Assembly: GCA_032716605.1 (NCBI GenBank) | Contig: CM064485.1 | Location: 29,663,558 to 29,727,557 of the forward strand | DNA length: 64,000 nucleotides | Direction of reading: 5' to 3' | From: Paralithodes platypus | Lineage: Eukaryota; Arthropoda; Malacostraca; Decapoda; Lithodidae | Part shown: positions 52,488 to 63,282 of the stretch, one piece after another | How positions within the stretch are numbered: the stretch's first letter is position 1 | Layout of the letters: every line of letters starts with the position of its first letter | Notes under the pieces: model-generated | What the model saw: only the letters and a program-made list of their open reading frames with translations | The model's database searches: none | What the model was told of the DNA's origin: nothing | Translations under genes and position numbers: made by a program

Positions 52488-53412
52488 AACTTGAACACTC
52501 CTGCCGATCTCCCTTCCCCTTGTACAACGGCACAATACATGCACTCTTCCAGTCTGTTGGTACCATTGACACAGCAAAGCACACATTGAAAAGTCTCACC
52601 AACCAATCTATTATCACATCTCCACCCTTCTTTATACACTACACAGTAATACCATCCAAACCTTCTGCTTTTCCCGCTCTCATTTGTTTCACTGCTTCTT
52701 TCACCTCATTTTCCTCAATCCTTTCATTCATTCCCTGCCACCTGGGTGGCCTGGGTAACCTATCTCCATCCACCTCTGCTTCAATCACTGCTTCTCTTCC
52801 ATCTCTTGTATTTAACAAAGATTCAAAATACTCGGCATATCTTTTCCTCACTTCAACTGGTTCCACTAGTAATTCTCCATTTGCATCTTTCACTGACTCT
52901 TCCCTCTTTTGTCCTCCTTTCCTTACTTTATTTACCTCCTTCCAGAACATCTTCTTTCGTTCTTCAAAATTCTCACTCAACCTTAGACCCCACCTTTCGT
53001 TTGCATCTTTTTTCGCTTCTCTAATTTTCCGTTTTGCCTCTCTCCTTTTCTCCTTGTACCTCTCCCATACCTCAACACTACCATCCTGTAAAACCCTCTC
53101 AAAACACTGTCTCTTCTCCTCAACTGCCTTTCTCACCGTATCATTCCACCACTCGCTTCCCTTCCTGATACCTCTGCCTCCTACTTTCCTTTTGCCGCAT
53201 ACTACCTCTGCACTTGCTTTCACTCCTTCCTTAAACTGTTGCCATTCAACCTCTACTTCTCTCTCTTCCATCTCTCACTTCCATCCACTTTTCATTTAGT
53301 CTTTCCTTGTACTCCCTCTCTTTTTCACTCTTCTCTAACTCACTAACTTTTATTACCTCTCTTACTTCACGCTTGTCTCTTATTCTCCTGTAACTCTTAG
53401 CTTTCCCTCCAC
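52488..53412 (-). pseudogene. RTE2 5' part (linker and RT fingers)
   Basis: The 52639-53271 frame gives a charged linker (RYKEKRREAKRKIREAKKDA), VNKVRKGGQKREES, RYAEYFESLLNTRDG and KQMRAGKAEGLDGI, the normal lead-in to an RTE RT. A frame break near 53270 separates it from further linker sequence (REVIKVSELEKSEKERE). The 5' boundary coincides with the target duplication. Confidence 0.88.
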
Positions 53413-53423
53413 CCTCTATATAT

Positions 53424-54355
53424 AGAAGCCCAAATAATAGTAGGGAAGAGGATGATAACCTACTGAAAGCAATGGAGGAAATAGATAATAGAGAGAACAA
53501 ATATAAGATTTTGATTGGAGATTTCAATTTGCCAAGGATCAACTGGGCAAATTGTACTACTCCAGTGGGACAGTGTAGCCTGGAAAACAAGTTTATAGAG
53601 AAAGTAAGAGATTGTTTTTTAACGCAACATATTACAGAGATGACAAGATATAGAGATGGGAAGCAGGGGAGTGTACTTGATTTAATTTTTAGCAATGAGG
53701 AGGATATAGTGGAACATGTCAATGTGGATAGCCCTATAGGTCGTAGTGACCATGCCTGTATAAGTTTTAGTTGCAATATTAAAACAGAGAGGGATGATAA
53801 AAGCAATACAAAAATATACATGTATGATAGAGCAGATTATGAGCTGCTGAGAAGGTGTCTGGACATTGACTGGGGGAATACTTGAATGGTGAAGACGCTG
53901 AAGGAATGTGGAGGAAGTTTAGAGTCAAACTGGAGGATGTTATATCCAAATGTGTACGGTACCAGTAAGGGAATATAAGGATAAAACAAAATTGAGGAAA
54001 AGAACGAACCCAGAATTACCAATGAAAAGAAAGCTGTGGACTTTGATAAGAAGAAAGAAACGATTGTGGGATAGATTAAAAGTGTTAAAAAAGAACAGGG
54101 GTCTAGTATATACAGGTAAGCTAAAGTAGTGGATTTGGAACGTAGACAGATAAACAATAAAATAAGGTGGGAGACAAGGAAGCGAGAGAGAGATTGCAAG
54201 AAACGAGAAGGATAATCCAAAAATGTTCTGGAAGTACATTCAGGAAAAGTTAACGAGAAGAGTAGGGATCCCGGAGCTGGTAGGGGGGTTGGATGATGGG
54301 AGTAGAGCGGAGACTGATAAGGAGAAAGCAGAGGTACTGGGGAAATACTTTGGGG
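53424..54355 (+). pseudogene. CR1-like family 2: endonuclease second half and linker
   Basis: RSPNNSREEDD, KILIGDFNLPRINWAN, SVLDLIFSNEEDIV and IGRSDHACISF are the Asn/Asp/His blocks of the endonuclease. The frame ends at 53885; the linker (KMFWKYIQEKLTRRVGIPEL near 54222) is reached only after stops. Continues from 38009 across the RTE2 insertion. Confidence 0.88.
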
Positions 54356-54368
54356 GGGTACTAACAGT

Positions 54369-54774
54369 TGTTGTTGTTGTTCCCCAAGCAGCCTGGCCGA
54401 ACAGCCCCAAGGCCCCGAGTAAGGCCAAGGCCATAAACGAGCGCCCCCCACAGAACCCTCCCTGCCGACCACAATAAAGCCTGGGTGACCGAAGCCACTC
54501 CACGGCGGGGAGCTGAGAGGGTGCGTAAACGCCCGGGAAACCAAAGCCCCACCCAGGGCCCTGTGCCCCTCAGCAATTATGAAGAGAAAGTTGAGGGGCA
54601 AAGGAATAATGTGACGCTTTAGCTTCCAATCTTGGTAGATTGGGAGGTCAATCCACGGAAGAGACGCCGTCACTTGAGATTTAGAAAATATATAAGTAAA
54701 AGGAACAGTCAGAGTAAGCTATGGGTATGGCAGAGATCGCTCAGGTCTCACTCTGATAGACCAGCCCATCGCCA
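54369..54774 (-). mobile_element. SINE-like element with 2A-LINE tail (copy 2, complete)
   Basis: 406 bp between gggtactaacagt at 54356-54368 and 54775-54787. On the minus strand it starts gcgatgggctggtctatc, contains tggagtggcttcggtcac (similar to a block in the 2A LINE leader), and ends ggggctgttcggcc ... ggggaacaacaac. The last ~65 bases resemble the LINE 3' end. It has no RT, and A/B boxes are not obvious, so it may be a SINE or a deletion derivative of a LINE. Confidence 0.85.
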
Positions 54775-54787
54775 GGGTACTAACAGT

Positions 54788-56119
54788 AGAGTCGGATGAT
54801 GCAGTGCCAAATATTCCCATGAAACAGGCACCTGCACTAGAATTAATAGAGTTTTCCCATGCTAGAATAAGAAGGGCTATAGAAAAAATGAACAGAAGTA
54901 AGTCCCTGGGATACACCCAAGAATCATAAAGGAAGGAGGTGAGATGTTAGTAGAGCCATTGCAAATGTTATTTGAGGTATCGTTTAATACAGGACAAATC
55001 CCGATGGACTGGAGAGAGGCGAACATAAGAGCTATATTTAAGAAGGGAAAGCGAAATGACCCAGGAAATTATAGACCAGTCAGTTTGACAAGTGTTGTGT
55101 GTAAACTAATGGAAACGGTAATTAGAGAAGGAATAATGGAGCATATGAAATCAAACCAACTTTTCAGTGGGAGACAGTTCGGATTCTTGCCGGGGAGGTC
55201 GACGGTACTACAGCTAATTAAGGTGGTAGATGATTGGATGCAAATTCTAGAGGATGGTGATGTAATAGACGTGGTATATTGTGATTTTATGAAGGCCTTC
55301 AATAAGGTCCCACATAAAAGGTTAATAGAGAAAGTTAGAAACTATAATATAGGGGAGAAATGTGTGAAATGGATAGAAGCCTTCCTGAAAGATCGGAGAC
55401 AGAGGGTGCTGGTGAATGGAATAGGCTCGGGGTGGAGGGAAATTACAGGTGGGGTTCCTCAGGGATCTGTGTTGGGACCACTACTGTTCGTTATATTTGT
55501 CAACGACTTACCTGAAGTTATAACTAATGGAAGTGAGGTATACCTGTATGCGGATGACACTAAGCTGTATAGAAGAGTGAGGAGTAAGGAAGACGTGGGT
55601 TTGCTTCAAGGAGATGTGGATGGCATGAAGGGATGGTCTGAGCATTGGTTAATGCCTTTTCATCCAAAAAAATGCAAGTACATGCAGATTGGGACAAGCA
55701 AGATAGACAAGGTAGGATACAGTATGTATGAAGCGATGGAGGAAGTGAATGCAGAAAAGGATATAGGAGTAGGCCTAGTGATAGACAATACGTTAAATTT
55801 CTCAGAACATTTAGCGAAAAAGATAAACAAAGCCAATAGAATTGTAGGGCTGATAAGGAGGACATTTGTGTCACTTGACGAAGAAATCTTAAGGAATCTC
55901 TATACAGCGCTGGTTAGGCCGCACCTTGAATATGCAAACCAGGTGTGGGCTCCATATATGGTAAAGGATATAGAAGCAGTGGAGAAAGTGCAGAGGAGAG
56001 CTAGCAAGCTAGTACCAGCGTTGAAGAACGCGGGCTATGAGCAGAGGTTGAGGACACTGGGGCTTCCGACACTGGCATATAGGAGAAAGAGAGGGGATAT
56101 GATAAGAGACTTAAGATAG
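54788..56119 (+). pseudogene. CR1-like family 2 reverse transcriptase
   Basis: From 54944: NYRPVSLTSVVCKLMETVI, RQFGFLPGRSTVLQLIKV, VYCDFMKAFNKVPHKRLIEK, GVPQGSVLGPLLFVIFVNDL, the LYADDTKLY box, WLMPFHPKKCKYM, LVRPHLEYANQVWAPYM and YRRKRGDMIRDLR. The lead-in (54788-54930) is in another frame. In other CR1 proteins Leu/Ser usually stands where FMKAFNK has Met and Asn, minor decay. The stop at 56117-56119 is premature: the protein should continue into the next segment. Confidence 0.92.
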
Positions 56120-56500
56120 TGTCAGGAAAGTATGATGAGGATGTGTGTGAAGGTATCTTCTTGATGCGGGAGGGAACAAGAACGAGAGGACACTCAAAGA
56201 AAGAAATAGGCTTGAGAAGGCAAAGAACTCATTTTGTGATAGAGTGGAACGCACTGCCCCAGTATGTAGTCGATTCCGAATCAATAAGGGAGTTTGAAAG
56301 TAATCTTGATAAAGCATGGGGAAGACAAGATTTGAAGTTTGATTATAAAGCAAAAATACAGAATAGTAAAAATGTTGCGTCTGCTACCGCCAACACCGTG
56401 AACGACCGCAGCAGTGCAAGTACTGGTACTGAGCTGGATACACAGGCCTAGTTTGCCTTTTTCCAGAGGATCTACTGTAAGATACTGTAAGAAACAACTA
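56120..56500 (+). pseudogene. CR1-like family 2 C-terminus and 3' end
   Basis: GTRTRGHSKKEIGLRRQRTH, WNALPQYVVDSESIREFESN and DKAWGRQDLKFDY, then a stop at 56451 and a tail with two tactgtaaga-type units. The same segment with differences recurs at 57346-57700. Confidence 0.88.
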
Positions 56501-56745
56501 CCACACCACACCTCTCTCTTACTTCCTCATTTGTCTGTCTATCCCTCCATGTAACTCCACACACACTTCTCAAGTAACTCCTATCCACCCCTCTCAACTC
56601 TTGGTCTGAGTCTCTCCACCAATGTCCATGCTTCGCTCCCGTAAGTCAAGGTTGGGATTACCACACTGTCATGCAAGGACTTCTTTACTTCCATGCTGAC
56701 AACCCTATTCTTGTTGCTTCTTTCAGCGTTCCTACAACCCGATAC
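56500..56745 (-). pseudogene. RTE1-like C-terminal fragment, diverged
   Basis: ccaccacacctctctcttac to tttcagcgttcctacaacc parallels the RTE1 C-terminal coding sequence on the minus strand, but it has many substitutions and no tail. It looks older than the other RTE1 copies. Confidence 0.75.
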
Positions 56746-57099
56746 CTACTGGAAAAATATGAAACTAATAAATATCCAAGTCGTATTAATGCCAAGTTTT
56801 CACAACATATTTCCCTACAAAATATTTGGAATAACTGAGTAATGAAGATGCATAGCCATGGCAATTTACCCTCAGCTGAAAATAAAGAGCCTACCCAGCA
56901 GGGCGGTGGTGGTAGTTATATTTGGCTGGGTCACAGTTGTATGTTTGGTGAGGGCTGGTCCTATCCAGAGTGAGGTTTGGCATCCTCTACCCAACCTTAG
57001 CCATTTCTGTCTCTTTTACTGTCCTACTTTTTCCTTCGGGCATCAGGGGGTTGGTAATCTTCCTCCCCTTGTGGAATTCACCTACTAGACGAGACAGAG

Positions 57100-57235
57100 T
57101 AAGGGGCGAGGGAACGCAGTGGTCCCGGATCCTAAGAACTGGAACTTAAAATGTTGTTTCTTTTTGGGCTCTGTCTCGAGCCAGACACCCCCAGCTATAG
57201 GATATGTGCCTAAGTACATACATACATACAGAGTT
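57100..57235 (+). mobile_element. RTE-like 3' end (third type) with (ACAT)n tail
   Basis: ggctctgtctcgagccagac, cccccagctatagg, atgtgcctaag and (TACA)n parallel the RTE2 terminus (ctcgagtcgg, cccc..gggg, gcctgagcat, TAGA). A related piece lies at about 34371-34430. Confidence 0.6.
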
Positions 57236-57345
57236 GTATGTATTTTTTTTTCTATGTGAATGAGGGAGACAAAAGGCATAGCTGCCTGCAGCGAGTGCCT
57301 CACCCAAATTTCAAAGAGTGACAGGGCCGAAATCAAGTGACGTTC

Positions 57346-57700
57346 GGGAGGGAACAAGAACGAGAGGACACTCAAAGAAAATTTACAAAGAAAGAAATAG
57401 GCTTGAGAAGGCAAAGAACTCATTTTGTGATTGAGTGGTAAATGAGTGGAACGCACTGCCCCAGTATGTAGTCGATTCCGAATCAATAAGGGAGTTTGAA
57501 AGTAATCTTGATAAAGCATGGGGAAGACAAGATTTGAAGTTTGATTATAAAGCAAAAATACAGAATAGTAAAAATGTTGCGTCTGCTACCGCCGCCGCCA
57601 ACACCGTGAACGACCGCAGCAGTGCAAGTACTGGTACTGAGTTGGATACACAGGCCTAGTTTGCCTTTTTCCAGAGGATCTACTGTAAGAAACTGTAAGA
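57346..57700 (+). mobile_element. CR1-like family 2, second copy of the 3' end
   Basis: Near-identical to 56160-56500, but it includes aaatttacaaag and an extra GTA AAT block, an additional GCCGCC, and ends ctgtaagaaactgtaagaa. Confidence 0.88.
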
Positions 57701-57794
57701 ATAATAGTCTCCATTCAAGCGCCCGCGGTAGCCAGTTTGAATCTACCGCCGCGGGGAGAACGGAGTACGCTTCATAAGGGTAACGCTTATTCTC

Positions 57795-57798
<4 letters not shown>

Positions 57799-57873
<75 letters not shown>
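57799..57873. repeat. (TCTA)n tail tract
   Basis: About 19 TCTA units forming the 3' tail of RTE2 copy 2, inside its target duplication. Confidence 0.95.
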
Positions 57874-57874
<1 letters not shown>

Positions 57875-58295
57875 ATGCTCAGGCCCAATCCCCATTTTGG
57901 GGGTAGCCGACTCAAGACAGAGCAAGAACAGGGAAAACACAAAAACAACATAAAACAAAAAATAAACACAGATAAAAAACACAAACTCTCACACATCCAG
58001 GTCACCCAGGAGAAGACCCAGAGACCAGGGTTACCAAGGTCGCTCCAGCACTCCCCCGGCCCCTGACCACCCGGAGAGGTTCCGATCTCGGCAGGCAGAC
58101 ATGCAGCGGAGCCAAAGCCACAAGCCCTCCCACCACACTTCCAGGCACACCCTTCATATAAATCGTCTCCCCGGGCCAGGCGCCTGATGGACTATTATCT
58201 AGTCCAACTTGCGCCCGACCCCTTACTCCAAATGACCACGTGTTCACTCAACTATTCACAAGCATTCTCCATTCACTCCTGTCCACCACCACTTA

Positions 58296-59386
58296 TTGGA
58301 ATAAAAATGGAAATTAAAAGAGTATGGAGGGATTCAGGGTAGTTTGTTAAATTGGATGGAGGACTATCTTTCAGGGAGACAGATGAGGACTACTATCAGA
58401 GATAAATTTTCTACGTGGAAAGATGTCACAAGTGGAGTTCCGCAGGGAGCGGTGCTGGCTCCCATAATGTTTCTAATATACATTAATGACATGCCAAAGG
58501 ATATAAATGCATATATGAATATGTTTGCAGATGATGCCAAGATCATGAAGCGTATAGAAGATGAAAACAGTGGTAGGGAATTACAGAGGGATTTGGATAG
58601 GATAGATCAATGGAGCAAGAAGTGGAAAATGGAATTTAACACAAATAAATGTCATGTAGTGGAAATGGGAGTAAGTAAAAGAAGGCCTCATATGGAATAT
58701 AAGTTAGGAGAAAACACTATTAACCCATCAGAGAAAGAAAAGGATTTAGGGATAACTGTTAGGAGTGATCTTTCACCTGAGAATCATATTAATAAGATAG
58801 TGGGAGAAACATATGGACTGCTAAACAGAATAAAAATAGCCTTTAACTATATAAACGAGGAGATGCTGGAGAAAATAATAAAAACATTGGTGAGACCAAG
58901 ACTGGAGTATGCGGCAGTGGTGTGGGCACCACATCTAAAAAAGCATATAAAGAAGCTGGAGAAGGTTCAGAGAGCTGCAACTAGGATGATACCAGAACTG
59001 AGAGAATTACCATATGAGGAGAGATTAAAGAAATTAGATTTACCATCTCTAATGGATAGGAGGGAGAGAGGTGATATGATTATGATGTACAAATGTGTGA
59101 GAGGACTCGAAAAGGTGGACAAGAAGGGATATATTGTGAAAGATAATGGTAGAACTAGGGGGCATAGATATAAACTAATGAAAGGAAGATGTAAAGGAGA
59201 TGTGAGATTGTATAATTTCCCTTACAGAAGTATAAGTAAGTGGAATCAGTTGGAAGAGGAAGTGGTGTGTGCCAAAAACATTCATATTTTTAAGGCAAAG
59301 TTAGATAATTGTAACTCAGGAAGCGGGACAATACGAGCCTAAAAAGCTCAACTCCTGTATACTACAAATAGGTAAATAGGTAAATA
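58296..59386 (+). mobile_element. CR1-like family 1 copy inserted in RTE2 copy 2
   Basis: RTE2 reads ccaccacttccc without interruption at 38446-38463; here actt occurs on both sides, a probable 4-bp duplication. The tail is aggtaaataggtaaat, two 8-bp units in the manner of CR1 ends. Confidence 0.9.
58344..59342 (+). CDS. CR1-like family 1 RT, intact C-terminal 332 aa
   Basis: GVPQGAVLAPIMFLIYINDM, MFADDAKIM (catalytic box, about residue 60), DQWSKKWKMEFNTNKCH, KEKDLGITVRSDLSPENHI, LVRPRLEYAAVVWAPHLKKH, RRERGDMIMMYKCVRGLEK, NQLEEEVVCAKNIHIFKAK and a stop. The fingers and the endonuclease are missing, so it cannot act alone. Upstream bases to 58296 are in frame, and the ATG at 58344 is internal. 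It diverges clearly from the copy at 48364-50179. Confidence 0.9.
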   Translation: MLNWMEDYLSGRQMRTTIRDKFSTWKDVTSGVPQGAVLAPIMFLIYINDMPKDINAYMNMFADDAKIMKRIEDENSGRELQRDLDRIDQWSKKWKMEFNTNKCHVVEMGVSKRRPHMEYKLGENTINPSEKEKDLGITVRSDLSPENHINKIVGETYGLLNRIKIAFNYINEEMLEKIIKTLVRPRLEYAAVVWAPHLKKHIKKLEKVQRAATRMIPELRELPYEERLKKLDLPSLMDRRERGDMIMMYKCVRGLEKVDKKGYIVKDNGRTRGHRYKLMKGRCKGDVRLYNFPYRSISKWNQLEEEVVCAKNIHIFKAKLDNCNSGSGTIRA

Positions 59387-61096
59387 CTTCCACTGCCTGA
59401 TCTATAGTAATTCCTCTATCATCCAAAGCCTTTCTTACACAGTCTCTCCATCTCAATGGGGGTCTTCCTGCCCTTCTATCTCCCCTTGTACCTGACTCAC
59501 ATATTCTCTTTGTAAGCCTTTCATCTCCCATTCGTTCAACATGACCATACCAGCTCAGCACCCTTCTGTCCACTCTGGCTGACAAATGTTCCTGCTGCCC
59601 CACTCTCCTACGTATCTCTTCATTCCTCAATCTGTCTCTACGAGTAACTCCACACATACTCCTCAAGCAGCTCATCTCCATCACATCCAGCCCTCTTTTC
59701 TCCTTTTTCTTCAGAGCCCATGTCTCAGCCCCATACATCACTGTTGGCACAACAATTCCTTGATACAGTGCACTTTTTACTTTCACTCCGAGATTTCTCG
59801 TCTTCCACATACTTCCCATTGCTCCGAAAACCTTCCTTCCTTCACACACTCTGTTTTACCTCCACTTCCATACCTCCACTCCTGCTTATTGTTCCTCCTA
59901 GATATTTAAAACACTCTACTTGTTCCAATATTTCCCCATCCAGCCTCACATCTAGATTCACCCTATGCTCTCCCCTATTACACACCATTACTTTACTTTT
60001 ATTGACGTTCACCTTCAGTTTCCTCCTTCCACAAACCACACCAAACTCTTTGACTACCCGCTGCAGTTTCTCATCAGAATCCGCCACCAATGCTGTGTCA
60101 TCAGCGAACAGCAACTGATTCAACTCCCAATCTCTACCATTCTTTCCTACTAAACCCAATCCTCTTCCCATAGTTCTCCTTTTCACCTCCCTCACCACAC
60201 CATCCATAAACATATTAAACAGCCATGGTGACATTACACAACCCTGTCGCAAACCTACCTTTACCTCAAACCATTCACTCAACTCACCATTTCCTACTCA
60301 CACATGCTCTGCTCCCTTCATAAAAACTCTTAACTGCTTCTAACAAATTTCCTCCTATTTCATAAATCCTTAACACCTTCCACATTGCTTCACGGTCCAC
60401 ACGATCATACGCTTTTTCCAAGTCCATAAAAGCCCAAAATATCTCCTTATGCTTCTCTAAATACTTCTCGCATAACTGTCTTACTGCAAACATCTGATCC
60501 ACGCACCCTCTTCCCCTCCTAAAACCGCACTGTTCTTCTCCTATTGCAACTTCCGTACACTTTATTATCCTCTCTATCAACACCCTGCCATACAGCTTTC
60601 CAACCACTGACAATAAACTAATACCTCTATAACTTGAACACTCCTGCCGATCTCCCTTCCCCTTGTACAACGGCACAATACATGCACTCTTCCAGTCTAT
60701 TGGTACCATTGACACAGCAAAGCACACATTGAAAAGTCTCACCAACCAATCTATTATCACATCTCCACCCTTCTTTATACACTCCACAGCAATACCATCC
60801 AAACCTTCTGCTTTTCCCGCTCTCATTTGTTTCACTGCTTCTTTCACCTCATTTTCCTCAATCCTTTCATTCATTCCCTGCCACCTGGGTGGCCTGGGTA
60901 ACCTATCTCCATCCACCTCTGCTTCAATCACTGCTTCTCTTCCATCTCTTGTATTTAACAAAGATTCAAAATACTCGGCATATCTTTTCCTCACTTCAAC
61001 TGGTTCCACTAGTAATTCTCCATTTTTATCTTTCACTGACTCTTCCCTCTTTTGTCCTCCTTTCCTTACTTTATTTACCTCCTTCCATTCTCTTAT

Positions 61097-61223
61097 GGAA
61101 TCGTCTTATGATTGGGTACTCGCTACGAAAAAACCTTCGTAAAATATAAAAACCTATGTAAACATGACGACCGTAGCCCGGATACTACATCCTTAGTTTT
61201 TTTGTCAGTTATTTAGAGCGTGT
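61097..61223. other. No recognisable feature
   Basis: Spacer between the RTE2 copy 2 target duplication and a small RTE-type 3' end. Confidence 0.4.
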
Positions 61224-61235
61224 ATTATAATGAAT

Positions 61236-61341
61236 ATTATCGGGTTGTCCCTCTCACAGGGAATAGGTCCGCTTGGGGGCATTCTGTGTATGGCCACCCT
61301 CGTAAGGGGAGTAAGGCGTCCGGCAATAGATAGATAGATAG
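61236..61341 (+). mobile_element. 106-bp RTE-type 3' end with 12-bp target duplication
   Basis: Flanked by attataatgaat at 61224-61235 and 61342-61353. Contains a ccctcgtaaggg hairpin, gtaaggcgtccggcaat and (TAGA)n: a diverged RTE1 terminus in which the hairpin sequence has changed but still pairs. Confidence 0.9.
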
Positions 61342-61599
61342 ATTATAATGAATTACCGACGGTTTGGACATAAATGCCAATGAAGTACATGATATAACTA
61401 GTATATTTGCCTCAATAATATATCGGTGGTTTCGACCCGGTGTTAAACTGGATAAATTCCATATCTGCAAAACACACCAGCTTCAACAGTGTTAAAAAAA
61501 AAAAAAAAACAGTACCAAATCTAGACTTTACTGTACATTAGTTAACTTGGACTTTGGAACAACATAATCCTACCACAAAACTTTAGAACAGGACTGCCA

Positions 61600-62396
61600 T
61601 GGGAGTTGTTATATGCAGATGACCTAGTTCTTATCGCAGATAGTGCGCAGGAAATGTTTAATAGATGGATGGAGGGTATGGCAAACTAGGAACTAATGTA
61701 GACAAAACAATGGTTATGATCAGTGGAGTAGGGCACGGAACTATGGAAAGAAGCGGTGACTTTCCATGTGCAGTATGTGGGAAGGAGGTGGGAAGTAACT
61801 CTATTCAATATTGCGTCTGTAGTGACTGGGTACACAAGAGATGTACAGTAGTGAGGAGCTTTGAATAGAATCATAGATTTTGAATGTGCAGTGTGCAAGA
61901 GAAAACTTGTGTGACTAAATTATGCTACTTGGGCGATACGGTTTCTGCCGGAGGTGGCACTGAAGCTGGCTCCATTGCTAGAGTCAGAAGTGGCTGGGAG
62001 AAAATTAGAGAGATGTTGCCATTCTTGACCATGAGGGGACTCCCACTTCACCTTAAAGGGAAGGTGTATGCCTTTTGTGTTAGGAGTGCGATGAGCTATG
62101 CCTCGGAGACATGGCCAGTTAAGTGGAGAAATTCAATAGAATGGCGAGATGGATTTGTGGAGTTAACCTTAGGGACGGGGCATCGAATGAGGAATGAAGA
62201 AGGCGTCTGGGCATTAGGTATATCAGTGAGGTGATGCACAAGAGGATACTTGGTTGGTTTGGACACGTGGAGAGAATGGATGATCAGAACTGGGTGAAGA
62301 AATGCCGGACTGTAAACATGGGGGGAGCTGTGCGTAGGGGTAAACCTAGAATGACGTGGGCTTGGGTACTCCGGTCCGATCTCAAAATAATGAACT
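61600..62396 (+). pseudogene. RTE-like RT fragment with an embedded Cys/His finger
   Basis: Starts WELLYADDLVLIADSAQEM (catalytic box near 61620), then VDKTMVMISGVG. Next comes a C-x2-C ... C-x2-C-like/WVHKRC cluster (CAVCGKEVGSNSIQYCVCSDWVHKRC, about 61768-61846), CYLGDTVSAGG, MRGLPLHLKGKVYAFCVRS, SETWPVKW, and after frame breaks LGWFGHVERMDDQNWVKKC. Frames change at about 61650, 61868 and 62231. MITE Z truncates it on the right. Confidence 0.82.
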
Positions 62397-62883
62397 TTAA
62401 CCCTCCTGGCCCGGGCAGCATGTTAAAATGACACCGCGGCAGATGGGCAGGAGCCCGGGTGTCCTGTTAAAATCTGTAAGCTAGAAAGCCTATTCAGCTT
62501 GGTCTGAACGCCGTGCGTCCGACGCATGGAAACAAAGCCGATCGTTGCGTCACCGCACCTCCGAAAACAATAAGGAGACGTCGGATCAATGTTATTGTTG
62601 TGACGTCAGACGAAATTAGTGTCTGAAAAGCTCCGATATTGTCAACATCGCGGCAAAATTCGCTCCACTGAAATCGTCATCACAACTGAACCAGTTGATT
62701 TACAGAGCTCTACTCAATGCCAGTCTACAGATTGGAAACCAAACTACATTTATAGATGTGTGGGAAATTTCTAGCAGTTAAAATAACAAAGATACGGTAG
62801 CCTAGGCCTAGACGTTTTTCGGCCAGATCACCCGGGTACCCCGCACTGTACTTAGGAGGGCTAGCCCGGGCCAGGAGGGTTAA
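62397..62883. mobile_element. TTAA-flanked piggyBac-like MITE, family Z
   Basis: TTAACCCTCCTGGCCCGGGC at the left matches the right end GCCCGGGCCAGGAGGGTTAA reversed over all 20 bases. Some inner segments (gacgtttttcggcc, tcaactggtt-like) recall family X in reverse. No coding capacity. Confidence 0.93.
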
Positions 62884-62937
62884 AACAGAAGCAGCCCATG
62901 ACAGGGTCGCCTGAAATGCCGCCATATAGGACGCGAG

Positions 62938-63275
62938 TTACTTAAGAAGTGCGTGTGGAGTTACATGGAGGGATAGACAGATGAATGAGGAAGTAAGAAG
63001 GAGGTGTGGTGTGGAGATAGATGTGCTGGAAAGTGTGAAAAGGAACAACTTGAGATGGTTCGGCCATATGGAACGTATGGAAAGCTAGAGAATGACTAAG
63101 AGGGTGTACGAGAGCGAGGTGGAAGGATGGAGTGAGGAAGTACAGTATATGGATGAAGGCGGTGCTGGTTGGGAGGAGGGGCGTCGACTGACTGGGAACA
63201 GAGGTGCATGGGGACAGTTCGTTCGTGGTCACCCCTTCGGGGATCACTCCGTCGGGCAATAAATAGATAGATAGC
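62938..63275 (+). mobile_element. RTE1-like copy G, last 338 bp
   Basis: Flanked by acgcgag at 62931-62937 and 63276-63282. Encodes only the C-terminal segment (SACGVTWRDRQ-like, KRNNLRWFGHMERMES, then stop) with an internal deletion near 63120 and ends in hairpin, ggcaat and tail. Confidence 0.9.
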
Positions 63276-63282
63276 ACGCGAG

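Larger units (their letters stand above)
38010..53412 (-). mobile_element. RTE2-like retrotransposon split by the DIRS element
   Basis: Minus-strand sense, in two parts: 52488-53412 (5' part of the RT) and 38010-39707 (rest of the RT, 3' UTR, ccccaaaatgggg hairpin, TAGA tail). The join is fixed by the second RTE2 copy, which reads acctctataacttg without interruption at 60623-60636. Inserted in the CR1-like family 2 endonuclease with an 11-bp duplication. No endonuclease of its own remains, so it is 5'-truncated. Confidence 0.92.
57799..61086 (-). mobile_element. RTE2-like copy 2, 5'-truncated, split by a CR1-like copy
   Basis: Flanked by attctcttat at 57789-57798 and 61087-61096. Starts at the 3' side with ~75 bp of (TCTA)n, then the RTE2 3' UTR (to 58295) and, after the CR1-like insertion (58296-59386), the RT in three frames: 59316-59849, 59842-60282 and 60284-61036 (minus). 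It supplies the empty site for the DIRS insertion at 60629-60630. Confidence 0.93.

Noticed and set aside
53837..54673. 278-aa minus-strand ORF
   Set aside because: It crosses the boundary of the SINE-like insertion and runs antisense to the CR1-like linker, so it is a chance fusion.
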